Below are positions 1 to 7,679 of a DNA stretch of 64,000 nt, one piece after another. The stretch covers positions 1-64,000 of the forward strand of contig NZ_JBELOK010000011.1 of NCBI RefSeq assembly GCF_040276085.1. The letters are read 5' to 3'. Both the position numbers and the translations under genes were made by a program. This DNA is from Castellaniella sp040276085. GTDB taxonomy: Bacteria > Pseudomonadota > Gammaproteobacteria > Burkholderiales > Burkholderiaceae_B. Each line of letters opens with the position of its first letter. The stretch's first letter is position 1. The notes beneath the pieces are model-generated. The model was not told the DNA's origin and did no database searches. It saw only the letters and a program-made list of their open reading frames with translations.

Positions 1-76
1 CCTGAGTCCGGTTCAATACCGAAATCAGGCCTTGGCCACTTAACCCTCGACTGTCCAACTTTTGGGGGTCAGTTCA
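1..76 (+). mobile_element. Right end of an IS3-family (IS150-group-like) insertion sequence
   Basis: The window opens inside an insertion sequence. A transposase reading frame ends at 43, and a terminal-repeat-like end lies at about 52-76. Read outward on the minus strand it begins TGAACTGACCCCCAAAAG and continues with TTGGACA, the type of terminus I associate with the IS150 group of IS3 elements. The outer tip is about 47 bp from the argG stop codon. Only this end is in the window, so the other terminal repeat and any target duplication cannot be checked. The family assignment comes from remembered consensus ends and the transposase tail. Confidence 0.72.
2..43 (+). CDS. Transposase OrfB C-terminus, IS3 family (partial)
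   Basis: The plus-strand frame starting at base 2 reads LSPVQYRNQALAT and then TAA at 41-43. The 'SPVQYR' pattern is the usual C-terminal tail of the DDE transposase OrfB of IS150-type IS3 elements. The gene begins outside the window, so it cannot be judged intact or broken. It sits just inside the terminal repeat, as expected for the last codons of an IS3 transposase. Confidence 0.65.
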   Translation: MSPVQYRNQALAT

Positions 77-123
77 ATACTGGCCTTTATTTATTGTTTT
101 CCTGGTCCATCAACCAGCCTGGT

Positions 124-1470
124 TTACTGCTCTTTGCCTTTATCCTGGCGGATCTGAGGAATATCCGACTGGCCGGTCTTGGCCAGCAAACCCACCTGGG
201 TATACGTAAACAGTTTTGCGCGGGTATCCACAATATCCAGATTGCGCATGGTCAGTTGCCCGATACGATCCAGAGGCGAGAACATGGACTCACCCTTTTC
301 CATCGTCAGGCGATCCGGGTGATAGGTAAGATTGGCTGATTGCGTATTGAGGATCGTGTAATCGTTACCACGACGCAGCTCGAGGGCGACTTCGCCGGTA
401 ATGGCTCTAGCTACCCAGCGCTGGGCGGTTTCGCGCAACATGATGGCTTGGGGATCAAACCAACGGCCCTGATACAGCAAACGCCCCAGGCGCAAGCCAT
501 TGATGCGGTATTGCTCGATGGTGTCTTCGTTGTGGATGCCGGTTACCAGACGCTCGTAGGCGATGTGCAGCAAGGCCATGCCCGGGGCTTCGTAGATGCC
601 ACGGCTCTTGGCCTCGATGATGCGATTTTCGATCTGATCACTCATCCCCAGGCCATGACGCCCACCAATCCGGTTGGCCTCCAGCATGAGCTCAACGGCG
701 TCGGAGTACTCGACGCCGTTGAGCGCCACCGGATGCCCTTCATCGAAGCGCACAGTGACTTCTTCGGCCTTTACCTCAACTTCGGGTTTCCAGAAGGCAA
801 GTCCCATGATGGGCTGCACGATCCGCATGCCCGAATCCAGGTGTTCAAGATCCTTGGCCTCGTGGGTTGCGCCCAGCATGTTTGAATCGGTGGAATACGC
901 TTTCTCGGCCGACATCTTGTAATCAAAGCCGTTTTCCTGCAGATACTGTGACATCTCGGCGCGCCCGCCAAGCTCGTCGATAAATTGCTGATCAAGCCAC
1001 GGCTTATAGATCTTGAGCTCGGGGTTGGTGAGCAAACCATAGCGATAAAAGCGCTCGATATCGTTGCCCTTGAACGTGCTGCCGTCACCCCAGATATGCA
1101 CGTCGTCTTCACGCATGGCCGACACCAGCATGGTGCCAGTAACCGCACGGCCAATCGGCGTGGTATTGAAGTAAGTAACGCCACCCGTCGAGATATGAAA
1201 CGCATTGCACTGCAAGGCGGCAATGCCTTCAGACACCAGTTGCGCCCGGCAATCCACCAGCCGTGCCCCTTTGGCACCATAGCGCAACGCCTTACGAGGG
1301 ATTTCGTCGTAATCCGGCTCATCGGGCTGGCCGAGGTTTGCCGTGTAGGCAAACGGGATTGCGCCCTTGTTCTTCATCCACAGCAAGGCAGCGCTGGTAT
1401 CCAGCCCGCCCGAAAAGGCGATGCCGACCTTCTGCCCGACCGGCAGATTTTCGAGAATGGTTGTGCTCAT
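124..1470 (-). CDS. argG: Argininosuccinate synthase
   Basis: Cytoplasmic enzyme that condenses citrulline and aspartate with ATP, the penultimate step of arginine biosynthesis. The protein has 448 residues, matching the longer E. coli-type ArgG (about 447 aa) rather than the roughly 400-aa type. The N-terminal nucleotide-binding loop reads AFSGGLDTSAALLW at about residues 18-31, and FHISTGGVTYFNTTPIGRAV follows near residue 90. The gene appears monocistronic and ends 47 bp from the tip of an IS3-family element, with no clear terminator left between them. The ATG at 1470 gives full family length, although its ribosome-binding site (GGATCCCC) is weak. Confidence 0.96.
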   Translation of the reverse strand: MSTTILENLPVGQKVGIAFSGGLDTSAALLWMKNKGAIPFAYTANLGQPDEPDYDEIPRKALRYGAKGARLVDCRAQLVSEGIAALQCNAFHISTGGVTYFNTTPIGRAVTGTMLVSAMREDDVHIWGDGSTFKGNDIERFYRYGLLTNPELKIYKPWLDQQFIDELGGRAEMSQYLQENGFDYKMSAEKAYSTDSNMLGATHEAKDLEHLDSGMRIVQPIMGLAFWKPEVEVKAEEVTVRFDEGHPVALNGVEYSDAVELMLEANRIGGRHGLGMSDQIENRIIEAKSRGIYEAPGMALLHIAYERLVTGIHNEDTIEQYRINGLRLGRLLYQGRWFDPQAIMLRETAQRWVARAITGEVALELRRGNDYTILNTQSANLTYHPDRLTMEKGESMFSPLDRIGQLTMRNLDIVDTRAKLFTYTQVGLLAKTGQSDIPQIRQDKGKEQ

Positions 1471-1536
1471 GGGGATCCGGACAAATCAGTAAAAAAGAGA
1501 CAAACGACCATTATACGGCCAGCCTGATGGTGAACC

Positions 1537-1553
1537 CGGGCAGCGGCTGCCCG
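1537..1553. repeat. Short GC-rich hairpin between the hydrolase gene and argG
   Basis: CGGGCAG and CTGCCCG are perfectly complementary across a 3-nt loop, just past the stop codon of the upstream minus-strand hydrolase gene. No U-tract follows on the minus strand, so it would be an atypical terminator. It may instead separate the two transcription units or lie in the argG leader. Confidence 0.35.
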
Positions 1554-1561
1554 AAACATCT

Positions 1562-2791
1562 TCAGGAGAATCGCTCGTCCAGCCAATCAAGCGCCACTGC
1601 CGCCGAGATCGCCGGGTTGGCATTTTGGCAATGCCCGTCGGCGCCTTCGGCTGCTGTAAAAATATGCGAGGTAGACGGCCCGCCTGTACCCTGCATAAAT
1701 ACACTCAGCTGACGCAGGGGCTCCGCCCCCTCACCTTCGCCGGCAAGCGCAAGACTTGGGCAGGCAATCTGACTCAAGGCCTGGCTATCCACCCGAAACT
1801 GGCGCAAATAACGATAGGTGTCTGCAAACCCCTCTTGCCCGAAGCGGCGCATCAAATTACCCGCCATCCCGCGGGTTTGCGCATCCATCACACTATCTGG
1901 GATCTGTGGCAGATCCGCCAGGCGAAAATCATCTGCCGCACTGAGCTCAGCAGGATCCACGCCCGCAAAAGACACCATATAGGCATGCAGATCGATAATG
2001 GGAGAATTGGCAATCAGGGCACTGAAACGAGGCTCGTGTGCCGCAATACGGGTTGCAAAGTACCCACCAAAGCTGATGCCCATCAGGGCCAATCGGCCTG
2101 CGTATGCCCCAGGTACGGCCGTCACGTAATCGGCCACCTGCCGGCCCACCTGTTCAAAATCCGGGGCAAAGTGGCTGCCATCATGAAAACGCCAGGCATC
2201 CATCTGTCCCGGCCCGGTAAACAGCAGCAAATCGTAGCCACGCTCGAATGCGGCAGCGCCGTACATGATCCAGGATTCTTCAAGTGTGCCATCAAAGCCA
2301 CTGACGATTGCAAGCATCCTGGCAGGGGTAACACCCCCCTCTGGCTGATGGATATGGTACGCGGGTAATGCCAGCCCCTGGTAATGAAACCAAAGTTCTG
2401 TGCCGTGAATCCCGGCGGCCCGCAAATAAGCCATAAAACAGCGCCGGCTGGATAAGCCCAGCGCCCGGTGCCGGTCGTCTTCGATCGGTGTGTAGTATTC
2501 CGCCGCCCGATAACTGTTGCAGGCCTCGAGGTATTGGTCTCGCGCACTGATGGCATGCCCGCGCGCCGCACGGCCCTCTGCATCGGCCTGGTGGCGTTTG
2601 CCGGATGCCTCGAAGGCATCCACCCAGGCAGCCGGCCGGGCACTGCCAATTTTCTGAGCCAAGGCCAGGCACTCGCCCACCGACGCCCCGCCATAGCGGG
2701 CCGAGCCCAGCTGACGCATCAGCTGGTAATCCATTTCGGGGTTTACAAACCCCTGTACCCGCGTACGTCCACGCTCAAGATTATCAGCCAT
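1562..2791 (-). CDS. Alpha/beta-hydrolase (esterase/C-C hydrolase-like)
   Basis: Predicted soluble alpha/beta-hydrolase of about 409 aa. The nucleophile elbow is G-I-S-F-G-G-Y, with Ser as the likely nucleophile, followed by the FATRIAAHEPRF helix. Upstream lies the strand-loop GFDGTLEESW that normally forms the oxyanion region, and near the C-terminus GADGHCQNANP supplies the probable catalytic His. A helical N-terminal cap of about 150 residues resembles the FrsA/2,6-dihydropseudooxynicotine-hydrolase type. The substrate is unknown. An open frame extends further upstream, but GGGGG lies 9 nt before the ATG at 2791, which supports that start; the ATG at 2800 is the alternative. The neighbours (argG, tRNA) give no functional clue. 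Confidence 0.8.
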   Translation of the reverse strand: MADNLERGRTRVQGFVNPEMDYQLMRQLGSARYGGASVGECLALAQKIGSARPAAWVDAFEASGKRHQADAEGRAARGHAISARDQYLEACNSYRAAEYYTPIEDDRHRALGLSSRRCFMAYLRAAGIHGTELWFHYQGLALPAYHIHQPEGGVTPARMLAIVSGFDGTLEESWIMYGAAAFERGYDLLLFTGPGQMDAWRFHDGSHFAPDFEQVGRQVADYVTAVPGAYAGRLALMGISFGGYFATRIAAHEPRFSALIANSPIIDLHAYMVSFAGVDPAELSAADDFRLADLPQIPDSVMDAQTRGMAGNLMRRFGQEGFADTYRYLRQFRVDSQALSQIACPSLALAGEGEGAEPLRQLSVFMQGTGGPSTSHIFTAAEGADGHCQNANPAISAAVALDWLDERFS

Positions 2792-2905
2792 GGCGTCCAT
2801 CCCCCAAGGGTTAGAGACAGTGATTGTCGGCCAGTATAACGGCCCTGTTTTCAAGACACTATATTCAATTTGAGGCCTATCCAACGTAGTGACAAGCCAC
2901 ATTTA

Positions 2906-2914
2906 TGCTAGAAT
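2906..2914 (+). promoter_or_regulatory. Extended -10 promoter element of tRNA-Ala
   Basis: TGCTAGAAT (TG-n-TAGAAT, an extended -10) lies 11 bp before the first base of the tRNA. That gives a start a few bases upstream of the mature 5' end. GTGACA at 2889-2894 could be a -35, but the 14-bp spacer is too short, so the element probably relies on the extended -10. Confidence 0.45.
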
Positions 2915-2925
2915 TTCCGTCTTTC

Positions 2926-3001
<76 letters not shown>

Positions 3002-3025
3002 AGTATTCATGCGGGTTTCCGCGCC

Positions 3026-3064
3026 ATTGGGCCACCTGAACAGGCGGCCCAATTTATTATTTTT
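3026..3064 (+). terminator. Rho-independent terminator after tRNA-Ala
   Basis: ATTGGGCC (3026-3033) pairs perfectly with GGCCCAAT (3046-3053). CCTG and CAGG can extend the pairing inside the loop. The T-rich run TTTATTATTTTT follows. Its placement 25 bp after the tRNA fits a terminator for that gene. Confidence 0.8.
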
Positions 3065-3133
3065 GGCACTAATTGGCACAACGACCTATACCCTAACGCA
3101 GCCGCCTTGGCTGCTTCCAGTTAGGAGTTTAGG

Positions 3134-3385
3134 ATGGCTACCATCACACCGCGCGGCCCCCACCAATGGCGCTCAGATCCGCCGGAAGGGCTTCCCCGTC
3201 CGATCCAAGACCTTCGAGACCTACAAGGAGGCGAAAGCGTGGGCTACACGCGTTCGCTGGCGTCAGTATCCCACCTGGATTTTCAGGAATTCGCGGATGA
3301 GCGCCGGGACGAAGACATAGCGCCCTCGACAATCCGGCGGGATCTCTCCGTTATACAAGCCATGCACCAAACCTTGGATGCCTAG
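3134..3385 (+). pseudogene. Decayed N-terminus of a tyrosine (phage-type) integrase
   Basis: Starts at ATG 3134 with MATITPRGPHQW, the opening of the integrase family that targets tRNA genes. The recognisable protein then changes frame near 3170 (IRRKGFPVRSKTFETYKEAKAW is read in another frame). It returns near 3290 to the first frame with DIAPSTIRRDLSVIQAMHQ, typical of the core-binding domain, and stops at 3385. The catalytic domain with R-H-R-Y is gone. At least two frameshifts plus an internal deletion and 3' truncation leave no function. The position directly 3' of a tRNA gene supports a former island or prophage. Confidence 0.8.
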
Positions 3386-3398
3386 GATAGAATCGATT

Positions 3399-3467
3399 GG
3401 GGACATCGGCATTGCTCCATTAAACGTGTTCTTCGTAAAAACAAGTCTAATGAATGTCGCTGTCCCC
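3399..3467. repeat. Imperfect inverted repeat, possible MITE/REP-like relic
   Basis: GGGGACATCGGCATT (3399-3413) is the inverted counterpart of AATGTCGCTGTCCCC (3453-3467), with 13 of 15 bases matching across a 39-bp centre. GGGGACA-type ends are common on small non-autonomous elements and REP sequences in proteobacteria. The block sits between the integrase relic and the next gene, with no coding content. The mobile-element reading is an inference. Confidence 0.45.
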
Positions 3468-3524
3468 CGTTCATGATGTAGAGCCCATGAATACCGCCTC
3501 GCCCTTAAATCTATGGTGTCATCT

Positions 3525-4049
3525 ATGCGATTTGCCCTCCTCATCCTTCCAGTAACACTGTTATGCGGCCTCAGCGCACCATTTAATTCTTCAGTAGCGA
3601 GCGCCGCAGATCCAAGTCGCCAGGCAGAGGTATCGGCACGAGGAGCGGAAGTCATGCCATTCGACCTGAAGGCAACGACCCACCTGTTTACCAAAACCAG
3701 TAATGGCGGTGTCCAACAAGTCGTCGCCAAAAATCCGAAGAACCGCACGCAAACCAAACTGATTCGCGAACATTTACATGACATCGCCGATCAGTTCAGA
3801 AACGGAGATTTTTCTGCGCCGATGCACATACACGGAATGGGGATGTCAGGATTGGCACAACTTAAAAAAGCCAAGCCAGGGGAAATCAGCATTAATTACA
3901 AGGATCTGCCCAACGGCGGTGAAGTTCAATATTCAAGCGCGAATGTATCTTTAGTGTCTGCGCTACATCATTGGTTTGATGCCCAGTTATCCGACCACGG
4001 CGCCGACGCAAAGCAGGGTCATGCGCATCATGGAATGGGGCACGAATAA
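3525..4049 (+). CDS. Exported His/Met-containing protein of unknown function
   Basis: About 174 aa with a clear Sec signal peptide (MRFALLILPVTLLCGLSA, cleavage near the 'ASA-ADP' segment), so a periplasmic product is predicted. The mature part has a conserved-looking FDLKATTHLFTKTSNGGVQQ stretch, a metal-ligand-like HIHGMGMSG motif mid-protein and a His-rich tail (GHAHHGMGHE). From memory, this family is frequently labelled 'aspartate carbamoyltransferase', but no ATCase motif is present and the size is wrong. A periplasmic metal-related role is only an inference from the His/Met motifs and the Spy-like neighbour. The start could also be ATG 3513; neither start has a good ribosome site. Confidence 0.7.
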   Translation: MRFALLILPVTLLCGLSAPFNSSVASAADPSRQAEVSARGAEVMPFDLKATTHLFTKTSNGGVQQVVAKNPKNRTQTKLIREHLHDIADQFRNGDFSAPMHIHGMGMSGLAQLKKAKPGEISINYKDLPNGGEVQYSSANVSLVSALHHWFDAQLSDHGADAKQGHAHHGMGHE

Positions 4050-4147
4050 TCCTTGCGCGAACAGGACCAAGTCATGGATCAAATGCGTCTGCCATAGCCT
4101 GCGACATCTACGCTGCCTATTGTCATTTCGATAAAAACGCTATCAAT

Positions 4148-4161
4148 TTGACGTGCGTCAA
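4148..4161 (+). promoter_or_regulatory. FNR/ANR-type binding site upstream of the Spy-like gene
   Basis: TTGACGTGCGTCAA is a perfect TTGAC-N4-GTCAA palindrome, matching the FNR/ANR/FixK family pattern TTGAY-N4-RTCAA. A -10-like TAGATT lies at 4184-4189. That would put the transcription start near 4196, about 41.5 bp from the box centre, the classical class II activator position. Confidence 0.6.
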
Positions 4162-4221
4162 TAGAGGCAGCACTTTCGAGCGATAGATTGTGAGTTGTAT
4201 CGCCAAACGAAAGGAAATGAC

Positions 4222-4758
4222 ATGAAAAAGTACACAGTGCTTGTTTTTGCCGCGAGTCTGCTGTTGGTCACGTCCGCATGGTCTCAGCCATATAGTGGTC
4301 GTGCGGGAATGATGGGTGGGGCTCAAGGTTCTGGTGGTTACGGTGCAGGCATGATGGGTGGGGAACACGGGCCTGGCGGCTATGGCATGGGGCCGGGAAT
4401 GATGGGCGGCTTCGGAATGGGCCAAGGTATGTTGGGTGGTGGCTATGGTCCGCAAAATTGCAGCATTGACGGGCTCGATCTTACGAGCGAACAGCGCACG
4501 AAGATCGAGGCGATCCGTGATGAACTTGGCCGCAAGCAGTGGGACCTCATGGGCAAAATGCGCGAATTAAGCTTAAATTCGAGTAACGCTACTGTGAACG
4601 GGAAATTCGATGAACAAGCCGCGCGCAAAAAGTATGACGAGAGGGAGGGTGTGCGTAAACAAATGTTTGAAAGTTCACTTGACTTGCGTAAGCAGATCGA
4701 GGCCGTACTCACCGACCAGCAGCGTCAAAAGCTGTGTGATCCCCACCGTAGTCAGTAG
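4222..4758 (+). CDS. Spy/CpxP-family periplasmic protein with Gly/Met-rich repeats
   Basis: 178 aa. The signal peptide MKKYTVLVFAASLLLVTSAWS is followed by about 45 residues of Gly/Met/Tyr repeats (MMGG, GPGGYG, MGPGMMGG). A helical C-terminal half carries LTSEQRTKIEAIRDE and a second LTDQQRQKL, the LTxxQ motifs of the Spy/CpxP/ZraP family. Such proteins are periplasmic chaperones or metal-stress sensors; the Met-rich stretch suggests Cu(I)/Ag(I) contact, which is inference. AAGGAAATGAC before ATG 4222 fixes the start; the nine upstream in-frame codons lack a ribosome site. An FNR-type box lies upstream and a strong terminator follows. Confidence 0.83.
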   Translation: MKKYTVLVFAASLLLVTSAWSQPYSGRAGMMGGAQGSGGYGAGMMGGEHGPGGYGMGPGMMGGFGMGQGMLGGGYGPQNCSIDGLDLTSEQRTKIEAIRDELGRKQWDLMGKMRELSLNSSNATVNGKFDEQAARKKYDEREGVRKQMFESSLDLRKQIEAVLTDQQRQKLCDPHRSQ

Positions 4759-4796
4759 ATTTATGCAAGGCAGCTGCCGTCTCACGTGAGAGCGGT

Positions 4797-4826
4797 AAAC
4801 CGCTTGATTTTTCAGGCGGTTTTTTT
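4797..4826 (+). terminator. Rho-independent terminator of the Spy-like gene
   Basis: AAACCGC (4797-4803) pairs with GCGGTTT (4816-4822). TGA/TCA and a T-G pair extend the stem to about 11 bp around a TTTT loop, and seven T residues end at 4826. It lies 38 bp past the Spy-like stop and just before the convergent carbonic anhydrase gene. Confidence 0.85.
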
Positions 4827-4847
4827 CATCTGACGTAAGTGGCGTAA

Positions 4848-5600
4848 TCAGGTGATGGCCTCGACCCGCCCCGTATCCAGGTGATAAAGCCCCCCGACAA
4901 CCTTGAGCTTCCCGGCCTGCACCGCCCTGTCAAGAATAGGCGTGGCCTCCTGCAGGCGACGCACGTTTTGCCTGATATTTTCGATGGTTGCTGCATGCAG
5001 CAAGGTGCCGCCTTTGGGCGTCTGGCTCGCGGCAGCGCGTACGGCGGGCATCAGCTCGGTGACAATGTTCTGGATATGGCCGGGAAATTCGGCCTGCTTC
5101 TCGTACGCATCGACCGCCGCACTCACCGCGCCACAACGGGTGTGCCCAAGCACCATGATGGCCGGCACCTTCAAAACCGCAACACCGTACTCCAGGCTCG
5201 CCAAAATATCGCTGCTGACGTAGTTGCCGGCTACACGTGACACAAACAGGTCACCTCTTTCTTCATCAAAACAGAACTCCGGGCTCACCCGCGAATCTGC
5301 ACAGCTCAGGATACTGGCATAAGGATTCTGCCCGCCCGCCAATGCCTGACGTGTTGAGGCGAAGTCCCGGTTTTTGGTCTTGCCCGAGGTGTATCGCTGG
5401 TTTCCTTCGAACAAACGCTTGATGGCCTGATCGGGAGAAAGCACGTTTCCCGGCTTTGGAGGGGATTTTGCGTACGCGTGTGCATATCCCGTGGACATGC
5501 CCAGCAATGAAAACGCAGCAATTGCGCCAAGGGCAGCACGCCGGGATCGCGATTCTGGTGCCCCATCCACAGAACGACGGCCTGCACATAATTCACACAT
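4848..5600 (-). CDS. Beta-class carbonic anhydrase, Tat-exported
   Basis: Zinc enzyme interconverting CO2 and bicarbonate; 250 aa. The beta-class signature is complete: C100-x-D102-x-R104 (SCADSR) and H153-x-x-C156 (GHTRCGA) supply the zinc ligands and the Asp/Arg dyad. The N-terminus has a twin-arginine-like SRSRRAALGAIAAFSLLG followed by an Ala-rich cleavage region, predicting periplasmic export. This is a known subgroup, unlike the cytoplasmic enzymes. GGGGAG lies 6 nt before ATG 5600, which is preferred to ATG 5606. It is divergent from uppP across a 173-bp spacer. Confidence 0.9.
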   Translation of the reverse strand: MCELCAGRRSVDGAPESRSRRAALGAIAAFSLLGMSTGYAHAYAKSPPKPGNVLSPDQAIKRLFEGNQRYTSGKTKNRDFASTRQALAGGQNPYASILSCADSRVSPEFCFDEERGDLFVSRVAGNYVSSDILASLEYGVAVLKVPAIMVLGHTRCGAVSAAVDAYEKQAEFPGHIQNIVTELMPAVRAAASQTPKGGTLLHAATIENIRQNVRRLQEATPILDRAVQAGKLKVVGGLYHLDTGRVEAIT

Positions 5601-5773
5601 TTCCATCTCCCCAACCTTTAGATTGATCGCGGTACGTTACTGTCTAGATGCAAATGTGGCAATCGAAATTTGTACCCCCGCCCGACGGCTTACACCTCGT
5701 CAAGTACACGCGGCAAAGCGTCATAGAACCACAGTACACTGTTTGCTTTATTGATCAGGGAACGTGCGCCATC

Positions 5774-6613
5774 ATGGGTAGTACAAGCGTCTGGCTGGAA
5801 GCCACCATCCTCGGCTTGGTTCAGGGCCTTACCGAGTTTTTGCCGATTTCCTCCAGTGCCCACCTGCGCATCCTGGGGCCGCTACTACCTTCGGGGGGAG
5901 ACCCAGGCGCCGCTTTTACTGCTATCACACAGATAGGCACCGAAATGGCCGTGCTGCTGTATTTTCGCCATGACATCCTACGCATCCTGAAGGCCTGGCT
6001 AGCGTCACTCACCCCCACCGGGCCGCGCGGCAACCCGGATGCCCGCATGGGCTGGCTGATCATCATCGGCACGCTACCCATCGCCGTACTGGGCTTGTTG
6101 TTCAAGGATGCGATTGAAGGCAGCCTGCGCAATCTGTACATCACAGGTACGGTGCTTGCCCTGTTTGCGGTGATTCTGGGCATGGCCGATTACATCGGCC
6201 GCAAGCAGCGTCCTCTAGATCAACTCAGCTGGGGCCACGGCCTGTTGTTTGGCTTGGCGCAGGCCATGGCGCTGATCCCCGGAGTGTCCCGCTCAGGCGG
6301 CACCATCACCGCTGGCTTGCTATTGGGCTACACCCGAGAAGCAGCCGCACGATATTCATTTTTACTGGCTCTGCCAGCCGTCTTTGCAGCCGGTTTCTAT
6401 CAGCTGTTTCGCAGTTGGGGGCAAGTCGGGCCCATCGGAGCCGGGCCCACCGCCTGGGCCACGTTGGTGGCGTTTTTTGTTGGGTACGGCGTGATCGTGG
6501 CCTTTTTGCGATTTATCTCCACTCACAGCTTCATGCCCTTTGTGGTTTATCGCATCGTACTGGGCGCTGCTGTCATAGCGCTGCTTGCAGGCGGCGTTTT
6601 AAGCCCGCTATAA
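5774..6613 (+). CDS. uppP: Undecaprenyl-diphosphatase (UppP/BacA family)
   Basis: Integral membrane phosphatase that recycles undecaprenyl pyrophosphate to the monophosphate carrier for peptidoglycan and other envelope polymers, and confers bacitracin tolerance. The 279-aa product is of family length, with about eight hydrophobic segments. Both catalytic signatures are visible: GLTEFLPISSSAHL near the N-terminus and the PGVSRSGGT motif around residue 170. ATG 5774 gives the standard N-terminus MGSTSVWLEAT; the in-frame extension back to 5648 is not conserved-looking. Confidence 0.93.
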   Translation: MGSTSVWLEATILGLVQGLTEFLPISSSAHLRILGPLLPSGGDPGAAFTAITQIGTEMAVLLYFRHDILRILKAWLASLTPTGPRGNPDARMGWLIIIGTLPIAVLGLLFKDAIEGSLRNLYITGTVLALFAVILGMADYIGRKQRPLDQLSWGHGLLFGLAQAMALIPGVSRSGGTITAGLLLGYTREAAARYSFLLALPAVFAAGFYQLFRSWGQVGPIGAGPTAWATLVAFFVGYGVIVAFLRFISTHSFMPFVVYRIVLGAAVIALLAGGVLSPL

Positions 6614-6628
6614 CGAAGCCTCGGCCAC

Positions 6629-7552
6629 CTATACCAACCCGGCGGGCGCATCGCCCAGATCTTCTACCAGCACCTCGCCCATGTAGTCCAAAAACGAACG
6701 CACTGCCGGCGACATGCCACGGCGCGACAGGTACGCAGCATGCACGATGCCAGAGCGAAGCGACCACTCGGGCAGAACCTGCTCCAGACGGCCCTGGGCA
6801 ATGCCCTCGCGACACATGTAGTCGGGCATAAAACCGACACCAATACCTTCCTCGATGGCATAACGCAGCGTTACCAAGTCGTCTACGATATAGGCCGCAG
6901 CGCAATCAATCTCTTGGTGTGCCCCCTGCGGGCCATCCAAAGAAAAATGAATCCTGCCGGCCTGCGCTGACATCCCCACCGCGTCAAAGCGTTTCAGATC
7001 GGCGGGCTGCTCGGGACGGCCCACATTTTGAAGCAGTTTGGGGCTTGCTATCAGCCAGGTACTACCCCGACCCAGCCGCTTGATGATTGCGCTACCGCTG
7101 TCATCCAGGCTAAGCCGCACACGCAACGCGACGTCCACACGCTCACTAACCAGATCAACCACGCGATTGGTCACCTCCAGATTCAGTTTGACGTGCGGGC
7201 AGCGCTTCAGGTACGCCGGGATCAGTGGCCCTACCACTGTCTGTGCAAGCGTCACGGGACAGGACACCCGCAGAACGCCGCGCGGCTCGGCCACGATTCG
7301 GGAAATCTCCGCATAGGCTTGGTCGGCGGTGTCTCGCACAGCAATGCAATGGCGGATGAACTGCTCACCCGCCAGCGTCAAGGACAGCTTGCGTGTCGTG
7401 CGGTTCAACAGCCGCACGCCCAGTTCGGCCTCGAGCCGTCCAATCCGCCTGGACAGGCGCGAAGTTGGCAGCTCCAGCGCGCGGGCCGCACCTGAAAAGC
7501 TGCCACGTTCCACGACTTCAGCAAAGTAGCGCATGTCATTCAAGTCATGCAT
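6629..7552 (-). CDS. LysR-family transcriptional regulator (next to azoR)
   Basis: 307 aa. The N-terminal winged HTH (MRYFAEVVERGSFSGAARAL...SRRIGRLEAELGVRLLNRTTR) is followed by a periplasmic-binding-protein-like effector domain. AGGTGAA lies upstream of ATG 7552. It is transcribed divergently from the azoreductase gene across 127 bp, the usual arrangement for a LysR protein controlling its neighbour. The effector is unknown; quinones or azo/electrophile stress would fit the neighbour, by inference. Confidence 0.9.
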   Translation of the reverse strand: MHDLNDMRYFAEVVERGSFSGAARALELPTSRLSRRIGRLEAELGVRLLNRTTRKLSLTLAGEQFIRHCIAVRDTADQAYAEISRIVAEPRGVLRVSCPVTLAQTVVGPLIPAYLKRCPHVKLNLEVTNRVVDLVSERVDVALRVRLSLDDSGSAIIKRLGRGSTWLIASPKLLQNVGRPEQPADLKRFDAVGMSAQAGRIHFSLDGPQGAHQEIDCAAAYIVDDLVTLRYAIEEGIGVGFMPDYMCREGIAQGRLEQVLPEWSLRSGIVHAAYLSRRGMSPAVRSFLDYMGEVLVEDLGDAPAGLV

Positions 7553-7679
7553 GGTGGATTCACCTCATAAATAGAATACTGTTTGTTCTTTGAAACGGAT
7601 TATCAATCATTCAAGCTTAATGGAAAATAGGGCTAATCACATACCGAACCGATATTTTTCATCCATTCAAGGCATCCCA

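Noticed and set aside
340..885. 181-aa plus-strand open frame inside argG
   Set aside because: Antisense shadow of argG; no ribosome site or family resemblance, and argG is complete on the other strand.
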